This document shows positions 9,313 to 17,806 of a stretch of 49,271 bases of DNA, piece by piece. A program made the position numbers and the translations under genes. This DNA is from Bacteroidota bacterium (GTDB lineage Bacteria; Bacteroidota; Rhodothermia; Rhodothermales; UBA10348): the NCBI GenBank assembly GCA_029262775.1, contig JAJCYR010000040.1, positions 1 through 49,271 of the forward strand, read 5' to 3'. The notes under the pieces were generated by a model. It did not search any database. It saw only the letters and a program-made list of their open reading frames with translations, and had not been told where the DNA came from. Within the stretch, counting starts at the first letter, position 1. Each line of letters starts with the position of its first letter.

Positions 9313-10509
9313 TCATGCTCCCGAATGACGGCGGTACAGAAGGGCTACGGCTGGCCCCAGAGCCAAAAAACTGAATGCCCATTCGAACCCGATCCGGTCA
9401 ACAAGCCATGGCAGAAGTTGGAGAGATACCATGGTGATCAGAAAGCCCGTACTGGTCTGCACCTGCAACGTGGTCCCCGTCCACGCCGGGTTCGTCTCCT
9501 CCGATACCAGTGCGCTGAACTGGGCGCTGTCGGCAATCACGGCAAAACCCCAGACCAGGCAGACAAGGGTCAGCGCAACGGGGCTGTGAAAGAGAAAACC
9601 GACTCCGAGGCAGCAGGCCCCAGACACCGTCAGGGACAGGGATGTCACCCGGACGCGCCCTACCCGGTCGGCCCAGTACCCGGCCAGAATGCACGCTGCA
9701 GCACCGACGACAAATAGTCCGAATGCGGAAAAACGCGCTGCCGTTGGACTCCAACCTGCCTCTTCATACGCAGCGAGGAGCAGGATGGGAGCCCAGGCCC
9801 ACATGGCATACAGCTCCCACATGTGACCGAAGTAACCAATATTGGCCGCACGCGCGCCCGGATGCGTGAACCCTTCAAGCGCATGCCGCCAATTGAATGA
9901 CCCGGCGATAACCCCATGAGGACCCATCTGCATGAGGGTAAGCGCCGGAAGGGCTGCCAGCCCTGCCAGTGCGGCGGTTCCCCCCATGACCCACTGCCAC
10001 GGTGGTATGCCACCAGATCCGCCTGCCAGACCGTTGAGCAGGTGTGGCAGTCCCGAGCCCAGCGTCAGGGCGCCAACGAGTACTCCAATACAGAGTCCCC
10101 TGTCCTCACGGCACCAACTGGCCATGACCTTCATACCGGGCGGATACACGCCCGCCATGGCGACGCCGGTAACGAACCGAAGTGCGATGGCTCCCCCGGG
10201 TCCTGTGCCAGAGAATGCGAAGAGTGCCGTGGCGCCCCCCCCAACAAGTGTGCTCAAGCCAATCAGGCGCGTGGCAGGAATCCGGTCAGAAAGATTGTAG
10301 AGCGCCCCCATCAGGGCACCAACCACGAATCCGAGCTGCACCGCCATGGTCATCCACGCCTGCTGGCTGGCCGAAAGAGACCATGCCCGTGTCAACTGTG
10401 GAATGACCGCCGACGCACTGAACCAGACTGACATGGACAGCAGCACGGTCACTGACAGGAGCACCGTCTGAAACAGTTTGCGGCTCTGCCAGCTATGACG
10501 TGTTAACAC
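9313..10509 (-). CDS. Major facilitator superfamily transporter
   Basis: The 398-aa protein has about 12 hydrophobic segments and the look of the CynX/NimT-like MFS branch: a signature near SVWFSASAVIPQL, the GALYNLSDRIPATRLIG loop between helices 2 and 3, and a second-half counterpart GYWADRVGRVRV. The substrate is not predictable. I chose the GTG at 10509 because no ATG exists before the first helix and it lies 6 bases after the upstream metalloprotease stop. It is the last gene of the five-gene envelope operon. It converges with the CHAT gene across 31 bases with no obvious hairpin. Confidence 0.88.
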   Translation of the reverse strand: MLTRHSWQSRKLFQTVLLSVTVLLSMSVWFSASAVIPQLTRAWSLSASQQAWMTMAVQLGFVVGALMGALYNLSDRIPATRLIGLSTLVGGGATALFAFSGTGPGGAIALRFVTGVAMAGVYPPGMKVMASWCREDRGLCIGVLVGALTLGSGLPHLLNGLAGGSGGIPPWQWVMGGTAALAGLAALPALTLMQMGPHGVIAGSFNWRHALEGFTHPGARAANIGYFGHMWELYAMWAWAPILLLAAYEEAGWSPTAARFSAFGLFVVGAAACILAGYWADRVGRVRVTSLSLTVSGACCLGVGFLFHSPVALTLVCLVWGFAVIADSAQFSALVSEETNPAWTGTTLQVQTSTGFLITMVSLQLLPWLVDRIGFEWAFSFLALGPAVALLYRRHSGA

Positions 10510-10515
10510 GATCGG

Positions 10516-13026
10516 TCATTCAGGATCGAGGATCTGGTCAATGCGGGCTGACAGGTCTTCGAGGTGGGCGCGGGTCATGGCATGCTGCGTGCGCGCCGCT
10601 GCCCTGTCCAACTGAGGTTTCAGCGTCGTCAACTCCATGCGCACGTACGTTTTCAGGTCCGACACATCCGGACGCAGGGAGATAAACCCGCGATCGCTCC
10701 AAAAACCCGCGGCATTGAACGTACCCGACTCCATGAGCGCGTCCATGCGGGCAACCCAGGCTTTCTGAAGGTTTCGCCGGTAGCCGTCAACAGGCTCACC
10801 ACTGGAAAGCTCACTGAAAATGAAACCGCGAGTGTCGGCAAGCAACTCCAGTACGGTGTAGGTCTCGGATCCCTGCAGGGCTTCGGCGCGAAGCTCGATT
10901 TCCATCATGCGAGAGAGCCGTTGCGCGTCGAAGAGGGCATTCAGACCCCGGACCTGAAGCGAACGAATCCGGTGTACGGTACCCGCCGCCTCAATTCGCT
11001 GCAGGATGTCCTCGCGAACAAGCCACTCGGGAGTCGTGAAGACCTGGTCCTGCATCCACTCGACGGCGCGCCGTTGTCGCTCGGCGGGCACCGGCTCGTA
11101 GACGACTCCCTCCTGATCGGTCGTCTTCAAGGTTTCATGTATGCCCCCCACGTTGGCTACGACGTGGCCGATGTATCGACCATATTGCGATACGACATTG
11201 TTGTAGAGCTCCTGCAGCTCATCGTAGTCCTTTCCGTCCTCGGCCGCCCATTCCGGCAGCCGGTCAAGAATGCGCTCAAGGTTCAGGATACCGAGGCGAC
11301 TCGCTTCCATCTCGTCGTTTGAAATATTCTCGGTCTGGCTCCTCGGGTCGGTAATGACGCTACGGCCGAACCAGAATCGATAATCACCGGCCCGCTCTTT
11401 GATCCATTCGTTCAGCAACGCGTGTTCCGTTTCCGGCGAGCGGTTGCCGTCCAGCCACGAGTATGTCCATTTAGTGGCCCAGTCGTCGTACTCACCGACC
11501 ATGGGTCCGAATTGCGTCACGCCGTCTTCGGGCTGCGCCACGTAATTGAACCGGGCATAATCCATGATGGACGGCGCCGTGCCGTGCTGCGAGGTGAACT
11601 CCGGATCGCGCAGCTGCTCAATCGAGTAGGCGTAGGAGGAGCCCATATTGTGCTGGAAACCCAGCGTATGACCCACTTCATGGGCCGACACGAAGCGCAT
11701 GAGCTCGGCCATGACGTCGTCTTCGAACGTCGCGCCACGGGCCTCCGGATTGATCGCCGCCGTCTGCGTCAGGTACCAGTTCCGTAGCAGGTTCATGATG
11801 TTGTGGTACCAGTTGATATCACTTTCCAGAATCTGGCCCGAGCGCGGATCGTGGACATGCGGGCCCGAAGCATTCTGTACGGGAGAGGCGAAGTAGCGGA
11901 TGACCGAGTAACGGGCATCTTCCGGGCTGAATTCAGGATCTTCTTCGGGTGTGGGCGCCATACGGGCCACGATGGCGTTCTTGAAGCCCGCCGCTTCGAA
12001 CGCCGACTGCCAATCTTCCACACCCTGCATGAGTGGTTTGCGCCATTTTTCCGGCGTATTCCGGTCAATGTAGTACACAATAGGCTCGACGGGCTCAACC
12101 AGTTCGCCGCGCGCATACGCCTCCGGGTCGGACGGCTCGAGTTTCCAGCGAGTTACGTAACAGGTGGTCTCCACTTTCTGCTGCTCGCTCGAATACCGGC
12201 TGAACCGTACCGAGAAGAGTCCCACACGGTCATCGCAGAGGCGCGGTTTCATGGGCTCGGCTGGCAGGAGCAGCATGGACTGCGCCATTTCGACAGTGAC
12301 GGTATTGGTGGAACTGTTCGACGGAGGTTTCGACGCGTCGTAGGTCAGCACATGGCGCACCTCCACGTTTTTCGGGAAGCTGGCAACCTGCTCAATGAAG
12401 GAGCGGCTCTTGTCCAGACGACGTACGCCGAAGGACGTGCGGCGTGAGGCCTGCAGTCCGAGCGACGGAATATCGTCCAGGAACAGATCGGTCACGTTGA
12501 TAACGACGCCCGTGGAATCGCTGTTCAGAGCCGCAATATCGAACGTTTTGAGAATGGGCTCCAGATTCGAGTTTCGTACCGCCTCGTAGATGGGGTCCTC
12601 CTCATCGGCCTGGTTTTCATGTCCCACCACCCGGAGCAGGACCTGGTCACCACGGCGCTGCCAGCGAAGCACCTGCGTGTTCGCTTTCTGCCCACCGTAC
12701 CCGACATTGTCTGCCGTACGGGCAATCCGGGTCACCAGAAGAAACTCACGCCCCAGTAGCGAATCGGGAATCTCGTAATACCAGGTGTCCTCATCACGGT
12801 ACGTCGTGAAAACACCCTCGTCCTTCTCGAAACTCTCCTTGATGACGTCCGAGAACGACTTGGGGCCAGTTGATTTCGCACTGGCGTCCATCGCGGCCGC
12901 CGCCGCACCCGGTCGGCTACCTGAATGTTCATCGGCCGTCCTGTTGGTCACAAAACATCCCGAAAAAAAGAATCCTGCTGCCAGGACAAGCAGGGCAAAC
13001 GATCTGCTGTTCATGTTGCTATTCAT
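10516..13026 (-). CDS. Large zinc metalloprotease lipoprotein (DUF5118/DUF5117/DUF4953 family)
   Basis: The 836-aa product begins with a lipoprotein signal (LVLAAGFFFSGC). It aligns by eye to the Bacteroidota family with DUF5118 and DUF5117 N-terminal regions followed by a met-zincin domain. The active site is an extended zinc motif, HEVGHTLGFQH, with His449, Glu450, His453 and His459. SIMDYARFNYVAQPED downstream supplies the expected Met-turn. The family is predicted to degrade peptides or proteins outside the cytoplasm, and physiological substrates are largely unknown. It lies 20 bases after the type IX secretion plug gene and 6 bases before the MFS gene, as part of one operon. A second in-frame ATG at 13014 is an alternative start. 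Confidence 0.93.
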   Translation of the reverse strand: MNSNMNSRSFALLVLAAGFFFSGCFVTNRTADEHSGSRPGAAAAAMDASAKSTGPKSFSDVIKESFEKDEGVFTTYRDEDTWYYEIPDSLLGREFLLVTRIARTADNVGYGGQKANTQVLRWQRRGDQVLLRVVGHENQADEEDPIYEAVRNSNLEPILKTFDIAALNSDSTGVVINVTDLFLDDIPSLGLQASRRTSFGVRRLDKSRSFIEQVASFPKNVEVRHVLTYDASKPPSNSSTNTVTVEMAQSMLLLPAEPMKPRLCDDRVGLFSVRFSRYSSEQQKVETTCYVTRWKLEPSDPEAYARGELVEPVEPIVYYIDRNTPEKWRKPLMQGVEDWQSAFEAAGFKNAIVARMAPTPEEDPEFSPEDARYSVIRYFASPVQNASGPHVHDPRSGQILESDINWYHNIMNLLRNWYLTQTAAINPEARGATFEDDVMAELMRFVSAHEVGHTLGFQHNMGSSYAYSIEQLRDPEFTSQHGTAPSIMDYARFNYVAQPEDGVTQFGPMVGEYDDWATKWTYSWLDGNRSPETEHALLNEWIKERAGDYRFWFGRSVITDPRSQTENISNDEMEASRLGILNLERILDRLPEWAAEDGKDYDELQELYNNVVSQYGRYIGHVVANVGGIHETLKTTDQEGVVYEPVPAERQRRAVEWMQDQVFTTPEWLVREDILQRIEAAGTVHRIRSLQVRGLNALFDAQRLSRMMEIELRAEALQGSETYTVLELLADTRGFIFSELSSGEPVDGYRRNLQKAWVARMDALMESGTFNAAGFWSDRGFISLRPDVSDLKTYVRMELTTLKPQLDRAAARTQHAMTRAHLEDLSARIDQILDPE

Positions 13027-13046
13027 ACCTATTATTACACGTTATG

Positions 13047-14381
13047 TTAACGAACGACACCGACTACCGCAACAAGGCGGTCTGTCTGGCGCCGAACGTC
13101 ATTGAAATAGATGAAGGAGGTAAACTGATTGCGCAGGCGGGGTTGGCCCTCGGAAAAAGCCCGGATGTGCGCTGCGTCCGAGAGCCGATACGTGTATTCA
13201 TGCTCCCCCTGCTTTATGAGCACAGTCCGCTCATACCACCGGTCGGCGGCATTCCAGGTCATCAGGGAATCTGACTGCCATCCCGAAAATGAACCCGCCA
13301 CGGCTACGCCGCCCCGTACCGGGGCCTCGCCGAGTGGGACAAAGCGAAACGTCGTGGCGACATACTCGGCTTCCCGCGAAGGGTCGCCCACGCCCGGCAC
13401 GCCATCAAGAATCACGGACTGGCCATTCAGGAACGGGGCCGGCAGCGTCCCGGGGAATTTGGCGTAGTCTGGCTCGATCCAGGCCTGCCAGGGTGTGCGG
13501 GCCTGGTCGGTGCGTTCAAGCCGCCCTCCAGGCTGCACAACCCCCAGATTCAGATAAAAGGGGGCCACATCCGGTGCGAACGCCTCATCGCGCTCGAGTT
13601 GGAACGCTACATTTGGACTGTTGGCCAGGGAGGGTGTATCCGCACAACGGGGTGCGCCAAAATTCCGGTTCTGCGTGAAGCACACGGTATAGTCGAATGC
13701 GTTCACGTTGTCCCTGTTGAGAGGGAACGTCACAAACGGCTGCGTAGCCTGCCATTGGGATCCGATCAGAAGGATCTCGTCGAGCCGTACATTGACCGGC
13801 ACCGACTGCTCGCTCACATAGAACGGCCGCTCGAACAGTACATCGTCTTCCATACCCTGCTCCGTCACCCGGAGTATATAATTGCCGCTTATGGTCATGC
13901 CTATGGCATCGTTCGGAAACGTGTATTCGTAGTGCGTATACCGGAGGAGGGTTGCTGACGAGGGCCGATATTCCATGATGTTGTCGCGTTGGAATCGCGC
14001 CATGAATTCGGCTGGCACCAGATCGCGTCGCCACGAACGGTCAGCATGGTAAAAATAGATGCTCAGCGGACGCCCGCGTGTCTCCATCAAGTCGAAAGCC
14101 AGGCGCAGCGGCGTACCCTGGTCTGCGCGAATAACGGGAATGTCCGTTTCAGAACCCGTAGGATGCAGCTGTACAGTCTTTATGAGTGCGTGATCGGGTG
14201 CCAACCGGAGATCTGAAACCGACTGAGCGTCCCGACCCGGATCGTCACCACGGTGGTTGCCCGCAGACGGATCCTCGCCTTCCGACGCGTCCCGCGACCT
14301 TTCGGAACCGGCACATGCCGCCAGAAACAGACCCAGCGCCACGGGCACCAGTATTCTCCACAAGATCTCCCTGTTTATCAT
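13047..14381 (-). CDS. Type IX secretion plug-like lipoprotein (DUF5103)
   Basis: The 444-aa protein starts at the ATG at 14381, which opens the lipoprotein signal MINREILWRILVPVALGLFLAAC. The upstream extension to 14447 would overlap the preceding gene and lacks this. Recognisable DUF5103 features are the early TVQLHPTGSETDIPVI and LRLAFDLMET strands, the FYHADRSW motif, HYEYTFPND, and the carbohydrate-binding-like C-terminal sandwich (GGVAVAGSFSGWQSDSLMTWN). In Bacteroidota this family includes the plug that seals the SprA translocon of the type IX secretion system. Whether this copy works with SprA is inference, since no sprA is in the window. Neighbours are two predicted metallopeptidases. 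Confidence 0.85.
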   Translation of the reverse strand: MINREILWRILVPVALGLFLAACAGSERSRDASEGEDPSAGNHRGDDPGRDAQSVSDLRLAPDHALIKTVQLHPTGSETDIPVIRADQGTPLRLAFDLMETRGRPLSIYFYHADRSWRRDLVPAEFMARFQRDNIMEYRPSSATLLRYTHYEYTFPNDAIGMTISGNYILRVTEQGMEDDVLFERPFYVSEQSVPVNVRLDEILLIGSQWQATQPFVTFPLNRDNVNAFDYTVCFTQNRNFGAPRCADTPSLANSPNVAFQLERDEAFAPDVAPFYLNLGVVQPGGRLERTDQARTPWQAWIEPDYAKFPGTLPAPFLNGQSVILDGVPGVGDPSREAEYVATTFRFVPLGEAPVRGGVAVAGSFSGWQSDSLMTWNAADRWYERTVLIKQGEHEYTYRLSDAAHIRAFSEGQPRLRNQFTSFIYFNDVRRQTDRLVAVVGVVR

Positions 14382-14394
14382 TGGCGCGTGGGCA

Positions 14395-16416
14395 TCACCG
14401 GATATCGGCGGTGAGCCGCCATGTAGTTCGCTGTATCCATTCATCAAGTACCGGCACCATGGCTACATCCCCCATTTCGACATACAGGAATCGAGCTTCA
14501 CGCGCCCTTCCGCGTGCCGCTTCGATGTCTCCCGACGCATAGAACATACGGGACTGCGCCCATTTTTTGTAGGCATTTATTTCTGACGCGAGGCCGCTCG
14601 GAACCGAGCCGCCCGTGGCGTCCAGAAGAAGGCCGCGCCTCGTCCTCTCCCGCCTGTAGTCGACCCGCGTCCGCCAGATGGACTCCTGCACGAGGGATGC
14701 GGCGCGCTCCGACTCCATGGCCTGTGCCGCACGCGCCGCCAGCTCGTACCAGAGGGCATTGCGCCTTTCCCGGGGTATGGGATGCAGTATGGCCTGCACG
14801 GCAGCTGCCGCCTCCCGGCGGGCAGCTCCGTCTGCCGTCAGCGTATCGGAAAGGACGTCTGCGAGCGCGCCTGCGAGGGCAAGGCGGGCCGATACATAAT
14901 CGGGCCACTCTGCCACGACCGCCTGTAGCGCCTCATGGCTATCTGCCTGCAGCGCAAGGCGAAGCGCACGCACACGAGGGGGCACGTAGTGAGGACATTG
15001 CTGCTCAAAGAGCGACAGCCGGGAAAAACTGCGGCGGGCCTCCGGACCTGCCGTCCGGGCAAGAACGGGGATCTGCGCCAAATACAGCTGCCACTCGTTG
15101 ACCAAATCGCCGACATCTTTGCCATAGACCCGCTCAAAGTCTGCGCGTGCGTATACCTGTTTCAGCCGCTCCACTCCGTAGGTCCGCCCCAGCCAGGCGA
15201 CAAAAGAACCTGTTGTCGTGTAGGACACCGCCCCCCGCCCGGTCCAGAATCCCGCCGGTGTCAGTGCGCGCTCCACACCACGACTGAAATCTGCTTCCTG
15301 ACCCGCGGCAGCCGCGACCAGGTGGTCGGCTGGTGCCCCGCCGTTCGGCGATTCGAGGGCTACTGCCAATCCTTCCACCAGTCCTGCCATGGTCGATGCG
15401 CGAATCACAGGCAGGCCGAATTCGCGCGAGAAAACATGCACCAGTTCGTGCGATGCGAACCTGCTGAACTGATCGGCAACGACATGGATCTGGGGGACAC
15501 CCAACCAGACGGGTGCCACGCTGGTGTACCGGGCGCCGGTGCGACGAGCGCGCTCGTCGGCCGATGGCCAGGCGTACACGCGGACTCTGCCGGACGGCCG
15601 CACGCCGAGCAGCGAATCGAGCCGGTGCATGTGCCAGTCCATCTCGTCGCGCATGTCCCGCGCGAGCGAATCGGTGACCTGCGCACTGTAAAAAAAGAGC
15701 TCGTACCCATCCCCCGAGGTGCGTTCGCTGAACTGTTCTTCCAGGTATGTCTGCGGCGTATTGATGCCCAGTGGGCCGGCCTGCGAGTAGCCGACCGCCA
15801 GCAGCAGAGCGGTAGCCCCCACCAGGCGCCACCGCCCCAACGCCAGACCCACCAGCAGGCCGGCCCACACGAATGTGAACAACCTGAACAGAAACACGCC
15901 GGGCCGGATGACCAGTTCGTCATCGTATATGGGCCCGAGTACACCGCCGAACACATGGTTGTAGGTATAGAACTGGGGGTGAAATCCCAGATCATAGACG
16001 GGCCCGATCACCATGATCAGCAGGCCAGACGCCACGAGTATCCAGCGCCGTCCCCCAGCCCGTACGTGCACAAAAACGGCCATGGCCACGCCAAGAGCCA
16101 CACTCGGAAACACGAACGTGGCAAACAGCACCGCGCCCCGCAGATAATCACAATTGGGCGCCCACAGCATGGAAACCGTCAACCACGCGGCGGCGACCAG
16201 TGGGTAGACGAATTGCAGGCGTGCGCCGTCACACTTTCGCCTGAGCATGCCCAGGCCGGACGTAAAAAAGGCCACTGACGCAACGACGGCGCCACTCTCG
16301 ACATGAAGCCGATCAAAGACCGGCACCAGCCACAGCATCCAGGCCAGGACCGTGTACAGGACGACTTCTGGATGGCGACCAAGGTGGCTCACGAATGGAT
16401 TATGGCGTTTCAACAC
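14395..16416 (-). CDS. Seven-helix membrane protein with extracytoplasmic HExxH (gluzincin-like) peptidase domain
   Basis: The 673-aa product has about seven hydrophobic helices in residues 18-215, then a soluble region. This region carries HELVH (His323, Glu324, His327) and, 21 residues further, LVEGLAVALE with a candidate third zinc ligand, Glu348. This HExxH plus EGxA arrangement is that of gluzincins of the peptidase MA type. Residues about 470-670 are alpha-helical and repeat-like. The fused membrane N-terminus is unusual. A membrane-bound protease acting on exported or surface proteins is the likely role, but substrate and topology are inferred. It starts 3 bases after the DUF3078 gene and ends 13 bases before the plug gene. 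Confidence 0.8.
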   Translation of the reverse strand: MLKRHNPFVSHLGRHPEVVLYTVLAWMLWLVPVFDRLHVESGAVVASVAFFTSGLGMLRRKCDGARLQFVYPLVAAAWLTVSMLWAPNCDYLRGAVLFATFVFPSVALGVAMAVFVHVRAGGRRWILVASGLLIMVIGPVYDLGFHPQFYTYNHVFGGVLGPIYDDELVIRPGVFLFRLFTFVWAGLLVGLALGRWRLVGATALLLAVGYSQAGPLGINTPQTYLEEQFSERTSGDGYELFFYSAQVTDSLARDMRDEMDWHMHRLDSLLGVRPSGRVRVYAWPSADERARRTGARYTSVAPVWLGVPQIHVVADQFSRFASHELVHVFSREFGLPVIRASTMAGLVEGLAVALESPNGGAPADHLVAAAAGQEADFSRGVERALTPAGFWTGRGAVSYTTTGSFVAWLGRTYGVERLKQVYARADFERVYGKDVGDLVNEWQLYLAQIPVLARTAGPEARRSFSRLSLFEQQCPHYVPPRVRALRLALQADSHEALQAVVAEWPDYVSARLALAGALADVLSDTLTADGAARREAAAAVQAILHPIPRERRNALWYELAARAAQAMESERAASLVQESIWRTRVDYRRERTRRGLLLDATGGSVPSGLASEINAYKKWAQSRMFYASGDIEAARGRAREARFLYVEMGDVAMVPVLDEWIQRTTWRLTADIR

Positions 16417-16419
16417 GCC

Positions 16420-17349
16420 CTACAATAGACTGTACGACACGCCAACCGAGAATACTTCCTTGATCTGCATCTTGCTGCGCACGTCCTCATCGAAGAGGAA
16501 CACCCATTCGAAGTTGACCTGCAACCAGGAATTGACCTTCATGGTGATCAGGTTCTCCCATATCATATCCGCCGTGTCCTCCGAATTGAAGGCTGCAAAC
16601 AGCGCCAGCGTGGATTTATACCGTACATTTTCGAATACCTCCCGGTCAATGTCCGTGAATGCTTCGATACCCACTTCATAGCGGACGGCATTGTCCGGAT
16701 CCACCCCGTAGCGCGAACGCAGGCGATCGATCAGCACAACGGTCTGCTTCCCGCCCACACCAAGGCGCTGACTGAACCATTCGGCCGGCTCCCAGGAAAT
16801 ACCCACCGATTCGGTAAACGTACCGGGTGAGAGCATGTCCGATACCTTGATGGGCGGCGTGGCGTCGGGCTCGAGCGGATCCTTCTCGAAATTGAATCCG
16901 GGTGCAAACTGCGTTCGTACGCCCACGGCGACCGTAGGCTTGAACAGGATGGCTCTCCCCTCACCGTTGTACGTGAGCGACGAAGTAAACCGGATCAGGT
17001 CCTCCGCCTTGCGAAAGTCCAGTGTGTCCTGTTTAACAACGCCATACGTCAAGCGCAGAGTGTGTTTCTGCGACCAGACACCCTCCGTGCGGGTCGCGGT
17101 CCCATTCAGTCCAAGGGACAGTGCCAACGTGTTGACACCACCTCCGGCCCAGTTCTGAAAACCGGCCTGCGAGCCCGACACCGTTCCAATTACAGACCGG
17201 TCCCATGATGGGGTCTCTTCGGGGGGCACTGCGTCTTGGGCGGCAACCTGGGCGGCAACCCGTGGCACCGCCAACATGGTCAGAATGGCGGTAGCAGCCC
17301 ATACCGGTTGAAGGAACGTGGTGAGCACGCGGGCGGAAAAAGAAGGCAT
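16420..17349 (-). CDS. DUF3078 outer-membrane beta-barrel-like protein
   Basis: The 309-aa product starts at the ATG at 17349, giving a signal peptide (MPSFSARVLTTFLQ... AVPRVAAQ). The open frame upstream encodes a repeat leader and a hairpin and is unlikely to be protein. DUF3078 hallmarks are visible: WDRSVIGTVSGSQAGFQNWAGGGVNTLALS near residue 60 (conserved NWAGGG), then alternating beta strands with regular polar/hydrophobic periodicity (GVGGKQTVVLIDRLRSRYGV) and a terminal VSYSLL. The family is restricted largely to Bacteroidota and its function is unknown; a barrel in the outer membrane is likely. It is the first gene of the five-gene envelope operon. Confidence 0.87.
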   Translation of the reverse strand: MPSFSARVLTTFLQPVWAATAILTMLAVPRVAAQVAAQDAVPPEETPSWDRSVIGTVSGSQAGFQNWAGGGVNTLALSLGLNGTATRTEGVWSQKHTLRLTYGVVKQDTLDFRKAEDLIRFTSSLTYNGEGRAILFKPTVAVGVRTQFAPGFNFEKDPLEPDATPPIKVSDMLSPGTFTESVGISWEPAEWFSQRLGVGGKQTVVLIDRLRSRYGVDPDNAVRYEVGIEAFTDIDREVFENVRYKSTLALFAAFNSEDTADMIWENLITMKVNSWLQVNFEWVFLFDEDVRSKMQIKEVFSVGVSYSLL

Positions 17350-17363
17350 GGCACAGTAGTCGT

Positions 17364-17408
17364 GGGTCGCTGGGTGACGGGTCGCTGGGTGACGGGTCGC
17401 TGGGTAAC
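17364..17408. repeat. 15-bp tandem repeats in the leader of the DUF3078 gene
   Basis: Three 15-bp units (GGGTCGCTGGGTGAC, plus strand) lie at 17364-17378, 17379-17393 and 17394-17408, the last with one change. They sit 15-60 bases upstream of the DUF3078 start codon, between it and the 17434 hairpin. Variation in copy number could affect the leader of the envelope operon. Confidence 0.8.
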
Positions 17409-17433
17409 GGATGGGGGTGATGGGCCTGAAAGT

Positions 17434-17469
17434 ACGACGGGGCGGCGCCCAATGGCGCCGCCCCGTCGT
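17434..17469 (-). terminator. Perfect GC-rich hairpin between the histone H1-like and DUF3078 genes
   Basis: A perfect 16-bp inverted repeat (17434-17449 and 17454-17469) with a 4-base loop CAAT lies 28 bases downstream of the H1-like stop codon. On the minus strand the stem is followed by ACTTTCAGG, a poor T-run, so termination may be partial. It may also stabilise the short H1 mRNA or separate it from the downstream envelope operon. Confidence 0.65.
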
Positions 17470-17497
17470 GAAAACCTTGAAAAACGATGCAACCGAA

Positions 17498-17674
17498 TCA
17501 GTTGTCGTTCTTCTTGTCCTGGACCTCAATGCGGATGTCCTGGGCCATTTTCTTGATATCCTGCATGGCCTTGCGAACACGGGTTCCGGCTGCCTTGTTG
17601 CCCTTCTCGTAGAACTTCGAAAAGTCGTCTTCGAGTGCGTCTACAAAGTTCTTCATGTCGGCAAATCTGCTCAT
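17498..17674 (-). CDS. Histone H1-like (Hc1-type) nucleoid protein
   Basis: The 58-aa protein starts at the ATG at 17674, preceded by AGAGGAA. The sequence MSRFADMKNFVDALEDDF, then FYEKGNKAAGTRVRKAM and QDIKKMAQDIRIEVQDKKN, matches the small Bacteroidota histone H1-like family. It has a helical N-terminal half, a conserved EKGNKAAGTRVRK core and a Lys-rich end. Relatives bind DNA without sequence specificity and compact the nucleoid. The gene stands alone with a predicted promoter (17741-17770) and a downstream hairpin, consistent with a highly expressed single-gene transcript. Confidence 0.92.
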   Translation of the reverse strand: MSRFADMKNFVDALEDDFSKFYEKGNKAAGTRVRKAMQDIKKMAQDIRIEVQDKKNDN

Positions 17675-17740
17675 TTCATTTCCTCTTTGGGTGGTACGTT
17701 GGCTCAACGAGGAATGCACTACCTCGTGATTGATGGCGAT

Positions 17741-17770
17741 CAAAGTAAGCCGAATGCGCGCTCGTGTCAA
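17741..17770 (-). promoter_or_regulatory. Predicted Bacteroidota-type promoter of the histone H1-like gene
   Basis: On the minus strand a -33 TTG (17770-17768) is followed after 19 bases by TTACTTTG (17748-17741). This is one base off the Bacteroidota -7 consensus TAnnTTTG at the consensus spacing. It places the transcript start about 60 bases before the ATG. This is a by-eye match and has not been tested. Confidence 0.45.
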
Positions 17771-17806
17771 GAAAATAACCCGTTTCAGGTGTAATCAGGG
17801 CACTTT

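Noticed and set aside
14935..16278. 447-codon plus-strand frame opposite the HExxH membrane protein
   Set aside because: It is His/Gln/Arg-rich with no domain, and the minus-strand frame has helices and a zinc motif.
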